From UBA10438 sp044238605 (GTDB lineage Bacteria; Bacteroidota; Ignavibacteria; Kapaibacteriales; Kapaibacteriaceae): a stretch of 39,358 nucleotides of DNA. The notes under the pieces were generated by a model. The model worked only from the letters and a program-made list of their open reading frames with translations, was not told the origin of the DNA and ran no database searches. Positions 1-9,253 of this stretch are shown piece after piece; within the stretch, counting starts at the first letter, position 1, and each line of letters starts with the position of its first letter. The stretch is from NCBI GenBank assembly GCA_044238605.1, contig JBIICY010000012.1, forward strand, positions 1 to 39,358. Direction: 5' to 3'. The position numbers and the translations under genes are program-made.

Positions 1-1
1 C

Positions 2-3000
2 AACGGTGCTGACCTTAGCTGCCATAACACCACAGACGGTGTTATCACGGTAACAGCAGCAGGCGGAACAAGCACGAAGAGCTATTCGAAGGACAACGGT
101 GCAAGCTGGCAGGCCTCGAATGTGTTCTCAGGTCTTGCCGCAGGCACATACAACATCAAGATCAAGGATGCGAACAACTGCGAAACGGCAGCAACGGTGG
201 TTACGATCACAGCGCCTACCGCGATCAACGCAGGACCAGCTGTCACGTCCAACTACAACGGTTCACAGCTAACGTGTCCAAACAGTTCTGATGGTTCGAT
301 CGCATCGAATCCTTCAGGCGGCACGGGAGCATATACCTACGTATGGGAAAAGCTAACTGGTGTGATTTGGAATCAAATCGCTACAACCGCGAATATCTCA
401 TCGCAAAGTGCAGGTGATTATCGCGTTACGGTTAAGGACGCCAACAACTGTTCGATCACAAAGACAGTCTCGATCATCCCGCCTCCAGGCACGATCATCG
501 TTTCTACATCGAAGCTCAGTTATAATGGGGCTGATCTAAGTTGCCACAATACATCAGACGGACAGATCACTGTAACGGCTGACGGTGGTACAGGTACAAA
601 GACCTACTCAAACAACAATGGTGCGTCATATCAGGCATCGAATGTGTTCTCAGGTCTCGCAGCAGGCACCTATACAATGATCGTTAAGGATCAAAACAAC
701 TGTACGTCATCTCCGGTCAGTGTGACGATTACGGCTCCGCTTGCGATCACGGTTTCGTCGTTCACAACGAATGGACCTAAGAACGCTGGACAAGCCATCG
801 AGTATACAGCAGTGATCAGTGGTGGTACGCAATTCGCTTCTGGAGACAAGTACACGTATTCGTGGTCGAAGCCACGCGCTGAGGCACAAACCCCTGTTAA
901 GGGTGCCGAGACGGTTGGTGCTTCTGTAACCCAGAAGTTTAGCATCACCACGACAGCCGCAAATGACAATGGTACCTACACATTGACAGTTACAGATCGT
1001 AATGGATGTACGCAAACTGCAAACGTCACAATCATCATCTATCCATCAACACTCTATGTTTCTACATCGGGTAATGATCTAACAGGCGACGGACGTTCAT
1101 CGAACCCGCTCCGCACGATTCAGAAGGCTAACGACGTTGCACTTTCTGGAAATACGATCGAAGTTCAGTCAGGTACGTTTGATGAGTCGCCAGTATTGAG
1201 CAAGGCTCTCACGGTGAACGGTACATCAACCTCTTACCTCGGAACTGGCAAATTCTTCGTACTTGGTACAACATCAACGATCACATGGGGCAACTCATGG
1301 AGCTCGAGCGTGTTTAACAACCTTGGTGTAAACGCCAGCGGTTCGTTGAGCACAGGACTTGCAAAGGTTAATGCTGGTGCAAACAACACGCTCTGGGTTG
1401 TTGGCGACCATTCGATCAACACTGCATTTACGGTAGACAAGCAGATAACGGTTCGTGGTGCAACTGCAAGCGCAGGTGTGCCTTCTTACACCGGATGTGA
1501 TATTCTGCCCCCTGCATCTATCACACTTGCTGGTGCAACATCGGCTGACTCGGTGATGATGAAGTTTACAGGATCCTCAGCAAAGTCGGTCCAAGATCTC
1601 AAGTTGATCATTGGCTCAACAGGAAAGTTCTTTGAAATCCCGAGTGGTGCTACTGGTGATGTGAACCCAACGACGAATCTTCGTTTTGAATGGGATAACG
1701 ACGACAACGCAGGTACATCACGACGCAAGCTGTATGGCGTAACAAATGGAATCTTCAGCGGTGCTGAAAAGTACGACGTTGCAAAGTTTGTTTATGACGC
1801 TGCAGATAATGGTTATGGATCAGGACGCGTGTACTACGGCAACAACGGTCCGCTGCCATGGAATGATCTCGTAATCGGTTGGAAGGCAGAAGACGGTGGT
1901 TCTGCTACGAACCTTGCACGTATCAAGACACTTGAGCCTATGAAGTCTGACACGAAGCTGCAAAGCTTGGTTCTTCAGACACGTCGTCCAACCCTCTACA
2001 CACCAGCAAACGGCAACTTCAATTCTCAGACCTATATGGGCTTTGATGGTGTAGATGAGTATTTGGAATCAAATACGACTGCCGAAATCAGCGGTGGAAA
2101 CAACAAGACGTTGTTCCTCGTCTTCGCTCCAGTTGATGGTGCAAACGATCAGGTGATCTACAAGCAGGGCGACAACCAAAAGGGTATCAGCATTGTGCAG
2201 TTGGCAGATGGAAAGATCTCTCTGAACATCTACAACGACACCGATGATACACCTGGTGCTGCAACACACGAGTCTTGGATTTACGGGGCTCCTGCAGACA
2301 ACACCGTATTGATGGCTCAGATCTACTTCAACGGTACAGGTACGAATAACGCAACACGACGTGTAGCAGCATCACTTGATAACTCTGCAGGCCGTATTGC
2401 CGACCTCAACCATGCCGGCGCTGACGACTGGGTTGCAGCTGCAGAATTTAACTACACAACGTTGACAACCCCAGCAATTGCAGCGGAGAGTCAGGTAAGC
2501 ATGGGTTGCGCATCTGGTGCATACTACTTCGGCGGCTGGGACGGCAATAATGTCGTGCATAACTCATCAACAGCAGCAGATCGTACCAAGTGGTTTGGCG
2601 GTAAGATCACAGAAGCGGTGATGATTGGCACAGCTGAAGAAGCTACCCGCGACGCTGTATACTGCTACTTGCGCAACAAGTACTTCAACGGCGACCAAAC
2701 AGTTGCTAACGGCCTTGACAAGATCAGTGGAGATGCAATTGCTGGTGAAGCCCCATTCGAGCCAGACATGGCAGCATGGCCTAATCCAGCAGAGAACGAT
2801 GTGCAGGTTGAGATCGCGGTTCCAACGGCAAGCTTCGTAACCGTTACGATGCATGATGCTATGGGACGCACGGTCAAGACACTGCATGAAGGCAACGTTT
2901 CAGGTAACAGCGTTCTTCCGATCCGTGTAGACGTGCGTAACCTTCCAAACGGCATCTATTTGATCAACGCGGTTGGTGTCTCGGATACACAGCTCACAAC

Positions 3001-3022
3001 GACTGTTGTAGTGCGTCACTAA
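2..3022 (+). CDS. SprB-repeat secreted protein with T9SS C-terminal sorting domain (5' end outside window)
   Basis: The reading frame is open from the first bases of the window, so this is the 3' part of a longer gene with about 1006 residues visible. The N-terminal visible part (residues 1-245) carries SprB-like repeats in an A-B-A arrangement, with the same module beginning NGADLSCHNT at about position 2 and again at about 525. A beta-helix-like entry motif (YVSTSGNDLTGDG) lies near residue 352. A LamG/concanavalin-like stretch (YMGFDGVDEYLES, NKTLFLVFAPVD) covers roughly 677-885. The last 80 residues, from PNPAEN near 926 and including LPNGIYLI, match type A T9SS sorting domains, which route proteins across the outer membrane to the cell surface. 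SprB-like proteins are known as large motility or surface adhesins in Bacteroidota, but a role in adhesion here is inference. A strong terminator follows. Confidence 0.85.
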   Translation, partial: NGADLSCHNTTDGVITVTAAGGTSTKSYSKDNGASWQASNVFSGLAAGTYNIKIKDANNCETAATVVTITAPTAINAGPAVTSNYNGSQLTCPNSSDGSIASNPSGGTGAYTYVWEKLTGVIWNQIATTANISSQSAGDYRVTVKDANNCSITKTVSIIPPPGTIIVSTSKLSYNGADLSCHNTSDGQITVTADGGTGTKTYSNNNGASYQASNVFSGLAAGTYTMIVKDQNNCTSSPVSVTITAPLAITVSSFTTNGPKNAGQAIEYTAVISGGTQFASGDKYTYSWSKPRAEAQTPVKGAETVGASVTQKFSITTTAANDNGTYTLTVTDRNGCTQTANVTIIIYPSTLYVSTSGNDLTGDGRSSNPLRTIQKANDVALSGNTIEVQSGTFDESPVLSKALTVNGTSTSYLGTGKFFVLGTTSTITWGNSWSSSVFNNLGVNASGSLSTGLAKVNAGANNTLWVVGDHSINTAFTVDKQITVRGATASAGVPSYTGCDILPPASITLAGATSADSVMMKFTGSSAKSVQDLKLIIGSTGKFFEIPSGATGDVNPTTNLRFEWDNDDNAGTSRRKLYGVTNGIFSGAEKYDVAKFVYDAADNGYGSGRVYYGNNGPLPWNDLVIGWKAEDGGSATNLARIKTLEPMKSDTKLQSLVLQTRRPTLYTPANGNFNSQTYMGFDGVDEYLESNTTAEISGGNNKTLFLVFAPVDGANDQVIYKQGDNQKGISIVQLADGKISLNIYNDTDDTPGAATHESWIYGAPADNTVLMAQIYFNGTGTNNATRRVAASLDNSAGRIADLNHAGADDWVAAAEFNYTTLTTPAIAAESQVSMGCASGAYYFGGWDGNNVVHNSSTAADRTKWFGGKITEAVMIGTAEEATRDAVYCYLRNKYFNGDQTVANGLDKISGDAIAGEAPFEPDMAAWPNPAENDVQVEIAVPTASFVTVTMHDAMGRTVKTLHEGNVSGNSVLPIRVDVRNLPNGIYLINAVGVSDTQLTTTVVVRH

Positions 3023-3042
3023 CCCAGCTAGTGCAGACATTT

Positions 3043-3086
3043 ACGAGCCCGATTGGTGTCATACCAATCGGGCTCGTTCTTTTTTC
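3043..3086 (+). terminator. Intrinsic terminator after the SprB-repeat gene
   Basis: A perfect 15-bp stem (3043-3057 pairing with 3063-3077) with a five-base loop is followed by a T-rich run ending near 3085. It begins about 20 nt after the stop codon. Confidence 0.9.
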
Positions 3087-3115
3087 GTATCGATGATAAT
3101 CAGGGACTTTATTCG

Positions 3116-3123
3116 TAGTTTTG
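3116..3123 (+). promoter_or_regulatory. TAnnTTTG-type -7 element upstream of the first S74 gene
   Basis: TAGTTTTG is an exact match to the Bacteroidota -7 consensus TAnnTTTG. It lies between the terminator at 3043-3086 and the start codon at 3152. No convincing -33 TTG element is visible. Confidence 0.45.
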
Positions 3124-3151
3124 CTGCGAATTACACTGCACGAGGTATGCA

Positions 3152-5752
3152 TTGAATAGAATTATAGTCACCATCGGAATGATCGTTGCAATTGCGATTA
3201 CGAATATGTACTCGCAAACCAACACCATCCAGCTCCGCAATGGATCGAACACGACAACGATTCTGCCGTCTGCCAGCTCAACGATTGCTGTGCAGATCCC
3301 TGCATTGTCGGCCGGTACGCATTACTTGCTTACCTCGACGACCAATCCAGGATCAAGTGGGGCAGCAGGGTCGTTCATTACGTATGGTGCTACGTCAGCA
3401 CAGAACACCTTAGATATATCTGCGACCAACTACCTGTTCAATGTTGGATATGCAGCAACTGCTGTTGAGCAAGTTGCCCTTGGTGGTTTGATCACATCAG
3501 CAGCCACGGGTACGGACAAAAATGCAACTGCCCTTACGCTCGCTGCTACTGGGACTGGCACTGGAACCTCAACTGCGCTGTACATCACGAACGGACGCCT
3601 GACGTTTACAGATAGTGACGACAGTCACATCACCAGCTTTACAACAGGAAATCAAGCAGCTAACATCAACTACACTCTGCCTACGGCCGATGGTACGAAC
3701 GGTCAGGTTCTTACGACAAACGGCTCCGGTGTTCTATCATGGGCTGCATCAAGCTCTGTATCCGCGATCAACGACCTCTCGGATGCCGTAAAGAACATTG
3801 CAAACTTTTCGAACTCGATGATCCTTGGTCACCAGACCACAGGAACGCTGAATGATGCTAGAGATAACACTGCTGTTGGTATGGGGGCTATGCAGTCCAT
3901 CACATCTGGATACGAAAATACCGCCCTGGGTTCAAATGCATTGCTGAATCTTACGGGTGGCCATTGGAACACAGCCATTGGCAACAGGGCGCTGCGGTGG
4001 GGCACTGGTAGTAAGAACACGTATGTCGGAGCTAGCGCCGGTCGCGGTACTTCTCCTGCGTCGTCCGACGATAACGTAGCAGTCGGCTATGATGCCCACG
4101 TTCAGCGCAGTACCGGCTCAAGAAATGTCATCATTGGGTCAGCCGCTGGTTGGAGCCTGAACACCGGCTCGGAAAACGTTATCATCGGTCAGAATGCTGG
4201 TTTGGACCTAGTTACAGGGAATTTAAATGTGTGGATCGGGTATAATGCAGGACCCTCGACTTCGGCTGCAGGTGTTACCCAAAAATTGTACATTGACAAC
4301 TCTCGGACTGATTCGCCACTTATCTATGGAGATTTTAGTGGGAACACGCTCACGTTTAATGGCGCAACGACTACAACAGGCGATGTTACACTTGGATCGG
4401 GAACCTCGACGACAGGTGGCTCGATCATCATGAACGATAATTCAACTATCGATAGCTTCACAGCAACTATATCGCTTGCCAATCTCAGCGCTTCGCGTGC
4501 ATACACGATCCCAGAGGTTAGTGCAGATGCATCGTTTGTTATGACGGAAGGTGCTCAAACAGTCAACGGTGCAAAGACATTTGGCTCGGCTGCAGTCTTC
4601 AACACGTCTGCAAAACTTAAATCAAACAATGGTTCGGGCGGTGTGATCCTCCAGGCAGGAGCAATGAGTAATACGGATGTGACGTATACGCTTCCTGCGG
4701 CAGATGGAACGAGCGGCTATTATTTCTCTACCAACGGCTCTGGCACGCTCTCTTGGGCGCCAAACTCGCTGGATAATTTGAGTGATGCAAAGTCTGGGGG
4801 AACGGATTTTTCGAGCTCTATGATTCTTGGTCATCAAACCACGGGTACGTTGAGTGCTGCTGCTGACAACACAGGAGTTGGTTACGGTACACTAGCGTCG
4901 ATTACCTCGGGTCAAAACAACACGGCTATAGGTAGTCATGCAGGGAATTCGGTTACCTCTGGAGAACGAAATACGTACCTGGGGTCATTTGCAAGCAGAG
5001 ATGGTTCTGGATCAAACAACACATACATCGGCTCACTGTCAGGGGGGCCATTTGATGGTGCAACCTCTGGTTCTGAAAATACGGGAGTTGGCGCTACTGC
5101 TTTAAATAGGATTACTACCGGGCAAACAAATGTTGCTATTGGTAAGGATGCAGGATTTGACCTAACCTCAGGATCCGGTAATGTTCTGATTGGGTATTCA
5201 GCAGGATACTCCTTAACCACTCAGTCAAATAGACTCTATATCTCGAACTCAAACGATGCAACACCGCTGATTTACGGCGAGTTCGACACTGATATCCTAC
5301 GTTTTAATGGACGTGTTGGAATAGGCGGCGCCCCAGGAGCCACATATGAGCTTGATGTAGTTGGCGATATCAATTACAGCGGTGCGTTATCCAATGTTTC
5401 TGATGCCCGCCTTAAGAGAAATATCCTGCCTATCAGTAATGCTCTGGATATCGTTCTCAGACTTCGTCCTGTTAGCTATGAGAAGCGCGCGAACCTATTG
5501 AGCAATGACTATACCATGAAGCAATTGGGTTTTATCGCTCAAGAAGTTGAAAAAGTGCTGCCGAATTCTGTTAACACAGCTCCAACAGCTGACGCGATCA
5601 AGAGTGTAGACTACATCTCGATCATCCCCGTGCTCACCAAGGCGCTTCAGGAACAGCAGGGGCTGATTGCCAAGCAGCAGGAGCTGGTTGCTAAACAGCA
5701 ACAGGAAATTGATGAGCTCAAGAAGATGGTCAAGCGGATGAGCCTTCGATAG
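3152..5752 (+). CDS. Secreted tail-fibre-like protein with YadA-type beta-roll repeats and C-terminal S74 chaperone domain
   Basis: This 866-residue protein starts at TTG (3152), with a GAGG ribosome site at 3142-3145. The ATG at 3147 is followed at once by a stop codon, so it is not usable. A signal peptide occupies about residues 1-22 and ends SQTN. A fibre module (TNTIQLRNGSN, then TNGQVLTTNGSG) follows. Two blocks of left-handed beta-roll-like repeats of the TAVGxGA / NTAIGxxA type lie at about 240-363 and 572-688. The S74 intramolecular chaperone domain starts at SDARLKRN (Ser750), and a Gln/Lys-rich coiled coil ends the protein. In phage proteins this domain drives trimerisation of a beta-helical fibre and then cleaves itself off before the conserved Ser. 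A trimeric surface fibre is the inferred product. No T9SS tail is present, so the export route beyond the signal peptide is unclear. Confidence 0.85.
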   Translation: MNRIIVTIGMIVAIAITNMYSQTNTIQLRNGSNTTTILPSASSTIAVQIPALSAGTHYLLTSTTNPGSSGAAGSFITYGATSAQNTLDISATNYLFNVGYAATAVEQVALGGLITSAATGTDKNATALTLAATGTGTGTSTALYITNGRLTFTDSDDSHITSFTTGNQAANINYTLPTADGTNGQVLTTNGSGVLSWAASSSVSAINDLSDAVKNIANFSNSMILGHQTTGTLNDARDNTAVGMGAMQSITSGYENTALGSNALLNLTGGHWNTAIGNRALRWGTGSKNTYVGASAGRGTSPASSDDNVAVGYDAHVQRSTGSRNVIIGSAAGWSLNTGSENVIIGQNAGLDLVTGNLNVWIGYNAGPSTSAAGVTQKLYIDNSRTDSPLIYGDFSGNTLTFNGATTTTGDVTLGSGTSTTGGSIIMNDNSTIDSFTATISLANLSASRAYTIPEVSADASFVMTEGAQTVNGAKTFGSAAVFNTSAKLKSNNGSGGVILQAGAMSNTDVTYTLPAADGTSGYYFSTNGSGTLSWAPNSLDNLSDAKSGGTDFSSSMILGHQTTGTLSAAADNTGVGYGTLASITSGQNNTAIGSHAGNSVTSGERNTYLGSFASRDGSGSNNTYIGSLSGGPFDGATSGSENTGVGATALNRITTGQTNVAIGKDAGFDLTSGSGNVLIGYSAGYSLTTQSNRLYISNSNDATPLIYGEFDTDILRFNGRVGIGGAPGATYELDVVGDINYSGALSNVSDARLKRNILPISNALDIVLRLRPVSYEKRANLLSNDYTMKQLGFIAQEVEKVLPNSVNTAPTADAIKSVDYISIIPVLTKALQEQQGLIAKQQELVAKQQQEIDELKKMVKRMSLR

Positions 5753-5802
5753 CTTACTACGGCAACTTTCGTAGGTTAGGGGCTTCACTAACGGACCTCG
5801 TC

Positions 5803-6303
5803 ATGAAGCACCTGCTACTCGTATTCTCATTAGCCATAAGTAGTCTGAGCACGGTTGCCCAAACTAACTCTATTCAGCTTCGCAATGGATCAAATTCATT
5901 GATCCTTGCAGCCCCTTCGGGTGGAGCTGGGGGCAACTATGTCTTGTTGTTGCCTGCAAGTAATGGCACAAACGGACAGGTCCTCTCCACGAATGGCAGT
6001 GGTACGCTTAGCTGGACAACTATTACAAGCGGTGCAACAAGTCTGGATGGCCTAAGCGATGCCAAGTCTGGAGGTTCAAGCTTTACCGGTTCGTTAATGC
6101 TTGGCCAAGAACCTGCGTCACTAGGAATAAATGCGCTTAACAATACGGCAGTGGGCATCGGTGCTCTAAATGATCTTACCACTGGTGATAACAACGTAGC
6201 AATTGGATACAATGCATTAGGTAGTGGTGCAACTTCACGGAAAACGTTGCTATTGGATACAACGCTCTTGCGGCAGGTGCCGATGGGTATGCCGGACGTG
6301 TAG
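5803..6303 (+). CDS. 5' fragment of the frameshifted tail-fibre-like protein
   Basis: The fragment starts at ATG with signal peptide MKHLLLVFSLAISSLSTVAQ and then the shared module TNSIQLRNGSN. Homology to the paralogue at 7481 is high, with the segment FTGSLMLGQEPASLG identical in both. The homology runs to about residue 145 (GSGATS), after which the frame yields about 21 unrelated residues before the stop at 6301-6303. Expression alone would give a signal peptide, the N-terminal fibre module and two or three beta-roll repeats. The 3' fragment continues the homology in a different frame from position 6240. Confidence 0.6.
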   Translation: MKHLLLVFSLAISSLSTVAQTNSIQLRNGSNSLILAAPSGGAGGNYVLLLPASNGTNGQVLSTNGSGTLSWTTITSGATSLDGLSDAKSGGSSFTGSLMLGQEPASLGINALNNTAVGIGALNDLTTGDNNVAIGYNALGSGATSRKTLLLDTTLLRQVPMGMPDV

Positions 6304-6431
6304 TTGCAGTTGGTCCTGAAGCCGGGGCTTCGTGCGCATCATGTGCCTACAGCGTTTTCATTGGGCGTAGAGCAGGTAATGCTACCGATGCATCGGCAGA
6401 TAACACCGTTGTAGGAAACGACGCGTTTCGA

Positions 6432-7400
6432 ATGAACACATCAGGAGCTGAAAACACCGTTCTCGGCGCCAATGCAATGGAAGGTCAAACAACTGGGAAT
6501 AAGAACACAGCAATCGGCCGGTTCGCCGGTAACAGCAAGACCACGGGAGATGGGAATGTGTTCCTCGGATACAATACTGGTCCAACGGTTGCCGGAGCTG
6601 TCAACAATGCGTTGTACATCGACAACTCGGCCAACAATACTCCGCTCATCTATGGAGATTTCAGCGGAAACACCCTAACGTTCAACGGCGCTATCACAAC
6701 AACCGGCACATCGGCACTCAACGGACATGTAACCGTTGGAGGTGGCGCTACATCCTCCGAATTACGGTTGCTCGAACCTTCTGCAGATGGCTCTAACTAC
6801 ACTGCATTTAAAGCTCAAGCGCAGGGAACGAATGTCACATACACCTTGCCTGCGGCAGCTGGAACAACTGGACAGGTAGTAAAGATCGCCTCTCTGTCGG
6901 GAACGAACGCAACATTTGAATGGACCACTCCGGCCGCGAGTTCAACTGGAACATCCGCACGTTTGGCAGCTGATGCCGTGGACGCAACTTCGTGGTCAAC
7001 TGGCCCACTCATCGCAGTCGGTAACAGTAAGAAATACAGAGTTGTAGGAGAATTCGCCATCAAGCGTGGCACCAGCGGCAGTGAGGATGATTTCCAGATT
7101 CGCATTGCAAGCCCTGATAATGGGACGTACGTGGCGTGCGCCATCGAATGCCTGGACTGTCCAGCGACTACAACAGGCGTTCCGCAATACAAAGAAGATA
7201 CTGGTACAAATGTGGATTTTACGGTCATAGATCCCGACGGTAATATGGAAGGTAGAGTTTATCACTATCGTATCGAAGGTATCTTCAAAACCGATGCTGA
7301 TGGTGCAGGAAACGTCCGATTGACGTTTAATAAAAATGGTGGAGCACCCACTACAACCATGATGGCAAACTCACACTGGGCTCTCATTGAGATTAACTAG
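6432..7400 (+). CDS. 3' fragment of the frameshifted tail-fibre-like protein, with a distinct C-terminal domain
   Basis: The frame carrying homology is open from 6240; the first ATG inside it is at 6432. It encodes beta-roll repeats of the NTVLGANAMEGQ type matching the paralogue at 7481, then the shared linker TSALNGHVTVGGGA. Unlike its neighbours it has no S74 domain. The last 150 residues form a different domain with a beta-rich look (KKYRVVGEFAIKRG, RVYHYRIEGIFKTD) ending HWALIEIN, and I do not recognise this domain. Tail-fibre families often keep the shaft and swap the tip, and the C-terminal difference fits that pattern. There is no ribosome site that argues for independent translation. 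Confidence 0.6.
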   Translation: MNTSGAENTVLGANAMEGQTTGNKNTAIGRFAGNSKTTGDGNVFLGYNTGPTVAGAVNNALYIDNSANNTPLIYGDFSGNTLTFNGAITTTGTSALNGHVTVGGGATSSELRLLEPSADGSNYTAFKAQAQGTNVTYTLPAAAGTTGQVVKIASLSGTNATFEWTTPAASSTGTSARLAADAVDATSWSTGPLIAVGNSKKYRVVGEFAIKRGTSGSEDDFQIRIASPDNGTYVACAIECLDCPATTTGVPQYKEDTGTNVDFTVIDPDGNMEGRVYHYRIEGIFKTDADGAGNVRLTFNKNGGAPTTTMMANSHWALIEIN

Positions 7401-7439
7401 GCCGCCGGCTCCTACTGGGCCGTGATCGAAATCGAGTAG
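7401..7439 (+). pseudogene. Remnant of a paralogous C-terminus directly after the stop codon
   Basis: In the same frame just after the stop at 7398-7400 lie 12 codons and a second stop reading AAGSYWAVIEIE. The real C-terminus reads ANSHWALIEIN. The pattern A-x-S-x-W-A-x-I-E-I-x-stop is kept although the codons differ, so this looks like the last dozen codons of a related gene left by recombination or deletion. Confidence 0.5.
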
Positions 7440-7447
7440 ATAAGCCG

Positions 7448-7455
7448 TATCTTTC
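7448..7455 (+). promoter_or_regulatory. Near-match to TAnnTTTG upstream of the third paralogue
   Basis: TATCTTTC differs from TAnnTTTG at the last base and lies 26 nt before the GTG start at 7481. Confidence 0.25.
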
Positions 7456-7480
7456 CGACAATTCCCAGAAGGACATTGTC

Positions 7481-9205
7481 GTGAAAAAGATTCTTGCTCT
7501 GGCTTCATTCGCTGTGCTTGCACTGGCATCGTCGTTCGCACAGACAAACACCATTCAGCTCCGCAATGGGGCAAATTCGACTACCATTATTGCACCAACA
7601 GGCGGCAACTATACGCTAACGTTGCCCGCAGGTGCGGGCACGAACGGACAAGCACTTACCACCAACGGTAGTGGCACGCTAAGTTGGGGTTCAATAGCTA
7701 CGAGTATTGATGGATTGAGCGATGCAAAGTCTGCAGGTACAAACTTCACCGGTTCGTTGATGCTGGGTCAAGAACCTGCGTCGCTGGGAGTTAACGCGCA
7801 ATACAATACTGCGGTAGGTATCGGTGCATTGAGTTCACTTACCACGGGTGACAATAACGTAGCCCTAGGATACAATGCACTCGGCAGCGGTTCAACCTCC
7901 ATCGAATCGGTTGCTATTGGCTACAGGGCACTTTCTGCAGGCTCAAGTGCTGGACGTGTTGTTGCTGTCGGACCAGATGCTGGATTCTCATGTGCAACAT
8001 GCGCCTATAGCGTGTTTATTGGGCGTAATGCAGGGTATTCTACCAACGCTGTTGCGGACAACACCGTTGTTGGTAACGACGCATTCCGCATGAATATGTC
8101 TGGGTCCGACAACACTGTTGTTGGTGCTAATGCCATGGAGAACCAAACGTCGGGTAATTTCAATACAGCGGTAGGTCGCTTCGCGGGTGTCCGCAACACA
8201 ACAGGATCAGGAAGCGTGTTTCTTGGTTACTTCGCGGGCCCCACCGCTAATGGCGTGATAACCAACTCCTTGTACATCCATAATGGCTCGTCTGATACAC
8301 CGCTGATCAAGGGGGATTTTGGTGCAACCACACTTACATTCAATGGGTCGATAACCACAACTGGAACATCAGCACTGAATGGTAATGTGACAGTCGGTGG
8401 TGGTGCATCGGCATCTGAACTTCGAATGCTAGAAGCATCTGGCGATGGCTCGAACTACACGGCATTTAAAGCTCAGGCTCAAGCTGCTAATGTGACATAC
8501 ACGCTGCCTGCAGCGGATGGAACAAGTGGTTACCTCCTTAAGACCAATGGTTCTGGGACCCTGGCGTGGACGAATAGTCTTGTTGCGGGGACAACGCTAA
8601 CAGCAGAGAGTGCCTCTGGAGGTGGACAACTAAATATCGCCGATCCAGGTGGCAATATTACGTGGGTCATTGATCAAGAACAGGCAGGCCCTGGCCTACA
8701 AGACCGGTTTAGGATTTGGTACTATGATGGCACTGTTAACGAAACAAGAGGTATCCAAATCGAAGAGGGTGGGGATGTAGGCATTGGAATTGCTAATCCA
8801 GCCTACAAGCTCGATGTGGTTGGTGACATTAACGCATCAGCAAACGTTCGCGCAGCAGGTACTGCACTAACGTCCGATGCTCGCCTAAAGCGTAACATTC
8901 AGCCCCTTACTAATGCCCTTGATGTTGTGCAGCAACTGCGCCCAGTAAGCTATGAGAAGCGTGCAGACCTCCAGAGCAATGACTACTCCATGAAGCAAAT
9001 GGGTTTTATCGCTCAGGAGCTGGAATCCGTACTCCCGAATTCGGTACAGACAGACAAGTCTGCCGATGCGATAAAGAGCGTAGACTACATCTCGATTATC
9101 CCGGTGCTGACGAAGGCGCTTCAGGAACAGCAGCAGACGATCAACAAGCAACAAGCCGAAATTGATGAGCTCCGTCAGCTGATCAAGCGGATGTCTGTTC
9201 GATAA
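7481..9205 (+). CDS. Secreted tail-fibre-like protein with beta-roll repeats and S74 chaperone domain
   Basis: This 574-residue protein starts at GTG 7481, preceded by AAGGA at a suitable distance. The signal peptide runs from MKKILALASFAVLALASSFAQ. The N-terminal fibre module (TNTIQLRNGANS, then GTNGQALTTNGSG) is shared with the genes at 3152 and 5803. YadA-like beta-roll repeats span about residues 108-252. A linker module (TFNGSITTTGTSALNGNVTVGGG) and a unique segment follow. The S74 domain starts at SDARLKRN (Ser465), and a short coiled coil (EQQQTINKQQAEIDELRQL) closes the chain. It is the shorter intact sister of the 866-residue protein, and its S74 domain is very close to that one (DYISIIPVLTKALQEQQ in both). 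A homotrimeric surface fibre is the likely product, but the ligand is unknown. Confidence 0.85.
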   Translation: MKKILALASFAVLALASSFAQTNTIQLRNGANSTTIIAPTGGNYTLTLPAGAGTNGQALTTNGSGTLSWGSIATSIDGLSDAKSAGTNFTGSLMLGQEPASLGVNAQYNTAVGIGALSSLTTGDNNVALGYNALGSGSTSIESVAIGYRALSAGSSAGRVVAVGPDAGFSCATCAYSVFIGRNAGYSTNAVADNTVVGNDAFRMNMSGSDNTVVGANAMENQTSGNFNTAVGRFAGVRNTTGSGSVFLGYFAGPTANGVITNSLYIHNGSSDTPLIKGDFGATTLTFNGSITTTGTSALNGNVTVGGGASASELRMLEASGDGSNYTAFKAQAQAANVTYTLPAADGTSGYLLKTNGSGTLAWTNSLVAGTTLTAESASGGGQLNIADPGGNITWVIDQEQAGPGLQDRFRIWYYDGTVNETRGIQIEEGGDVGIGIANPAYKLDVVGDINASANVRAAGTALTSDARLKRNIQPLTNALDVVQQLRPVSYEKRADLQSNDYSMKQMGFIAQELESVLPNSVQTDKSADAIKSVDYISIIPVLTKALQEQQQTINKQQAEIDELRQLIKRMSVR

Positions 9206-9221
9206 ATAATCGCCCATTTCG

Positions 9222-9229
9222 TACGTTTG
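9222..9229 (+). promoter_or_regulatory. TAnnTTTG-type -7 element
   Basis: TACGTTTG matches the consensus exactly and lies 24 nt upstream of the ATG at 9254, just after the stop of the S74 gene. Confidence 0.45.
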
Positions 9230-9253
9230 AAGCGTCATCTTCAGGACATTTCA

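Larger units (their letters stand above)
5803..7400 (+). pseudogene. Frameshifted paralogue of the tail-fibre-like array (whole locus)
   Basis: The two halves below form one protein when read across a single-base loss near 6238-6241. Alignment with the intact paralogue at 7481 shows continuous homology through the break (GALGSG... then VAIGYNAL in the other frame). Either the gene is decayed or the base is a sequencing or assembly error. The joined product would be about 532 residues. Confidence 0.7.

Noticed and set aside
5750..5785. Terminator between the first two fibre genes
   Set aside because: Only a five-bp stem and no T run.
6234..6246. Programmed frameshift in the middle fibre paralogue
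   Set aside because: The codons TCA CGG AAA ACG do not form an X XXY YYZ heptamer in the incoming frame, and paralogues need no shift.
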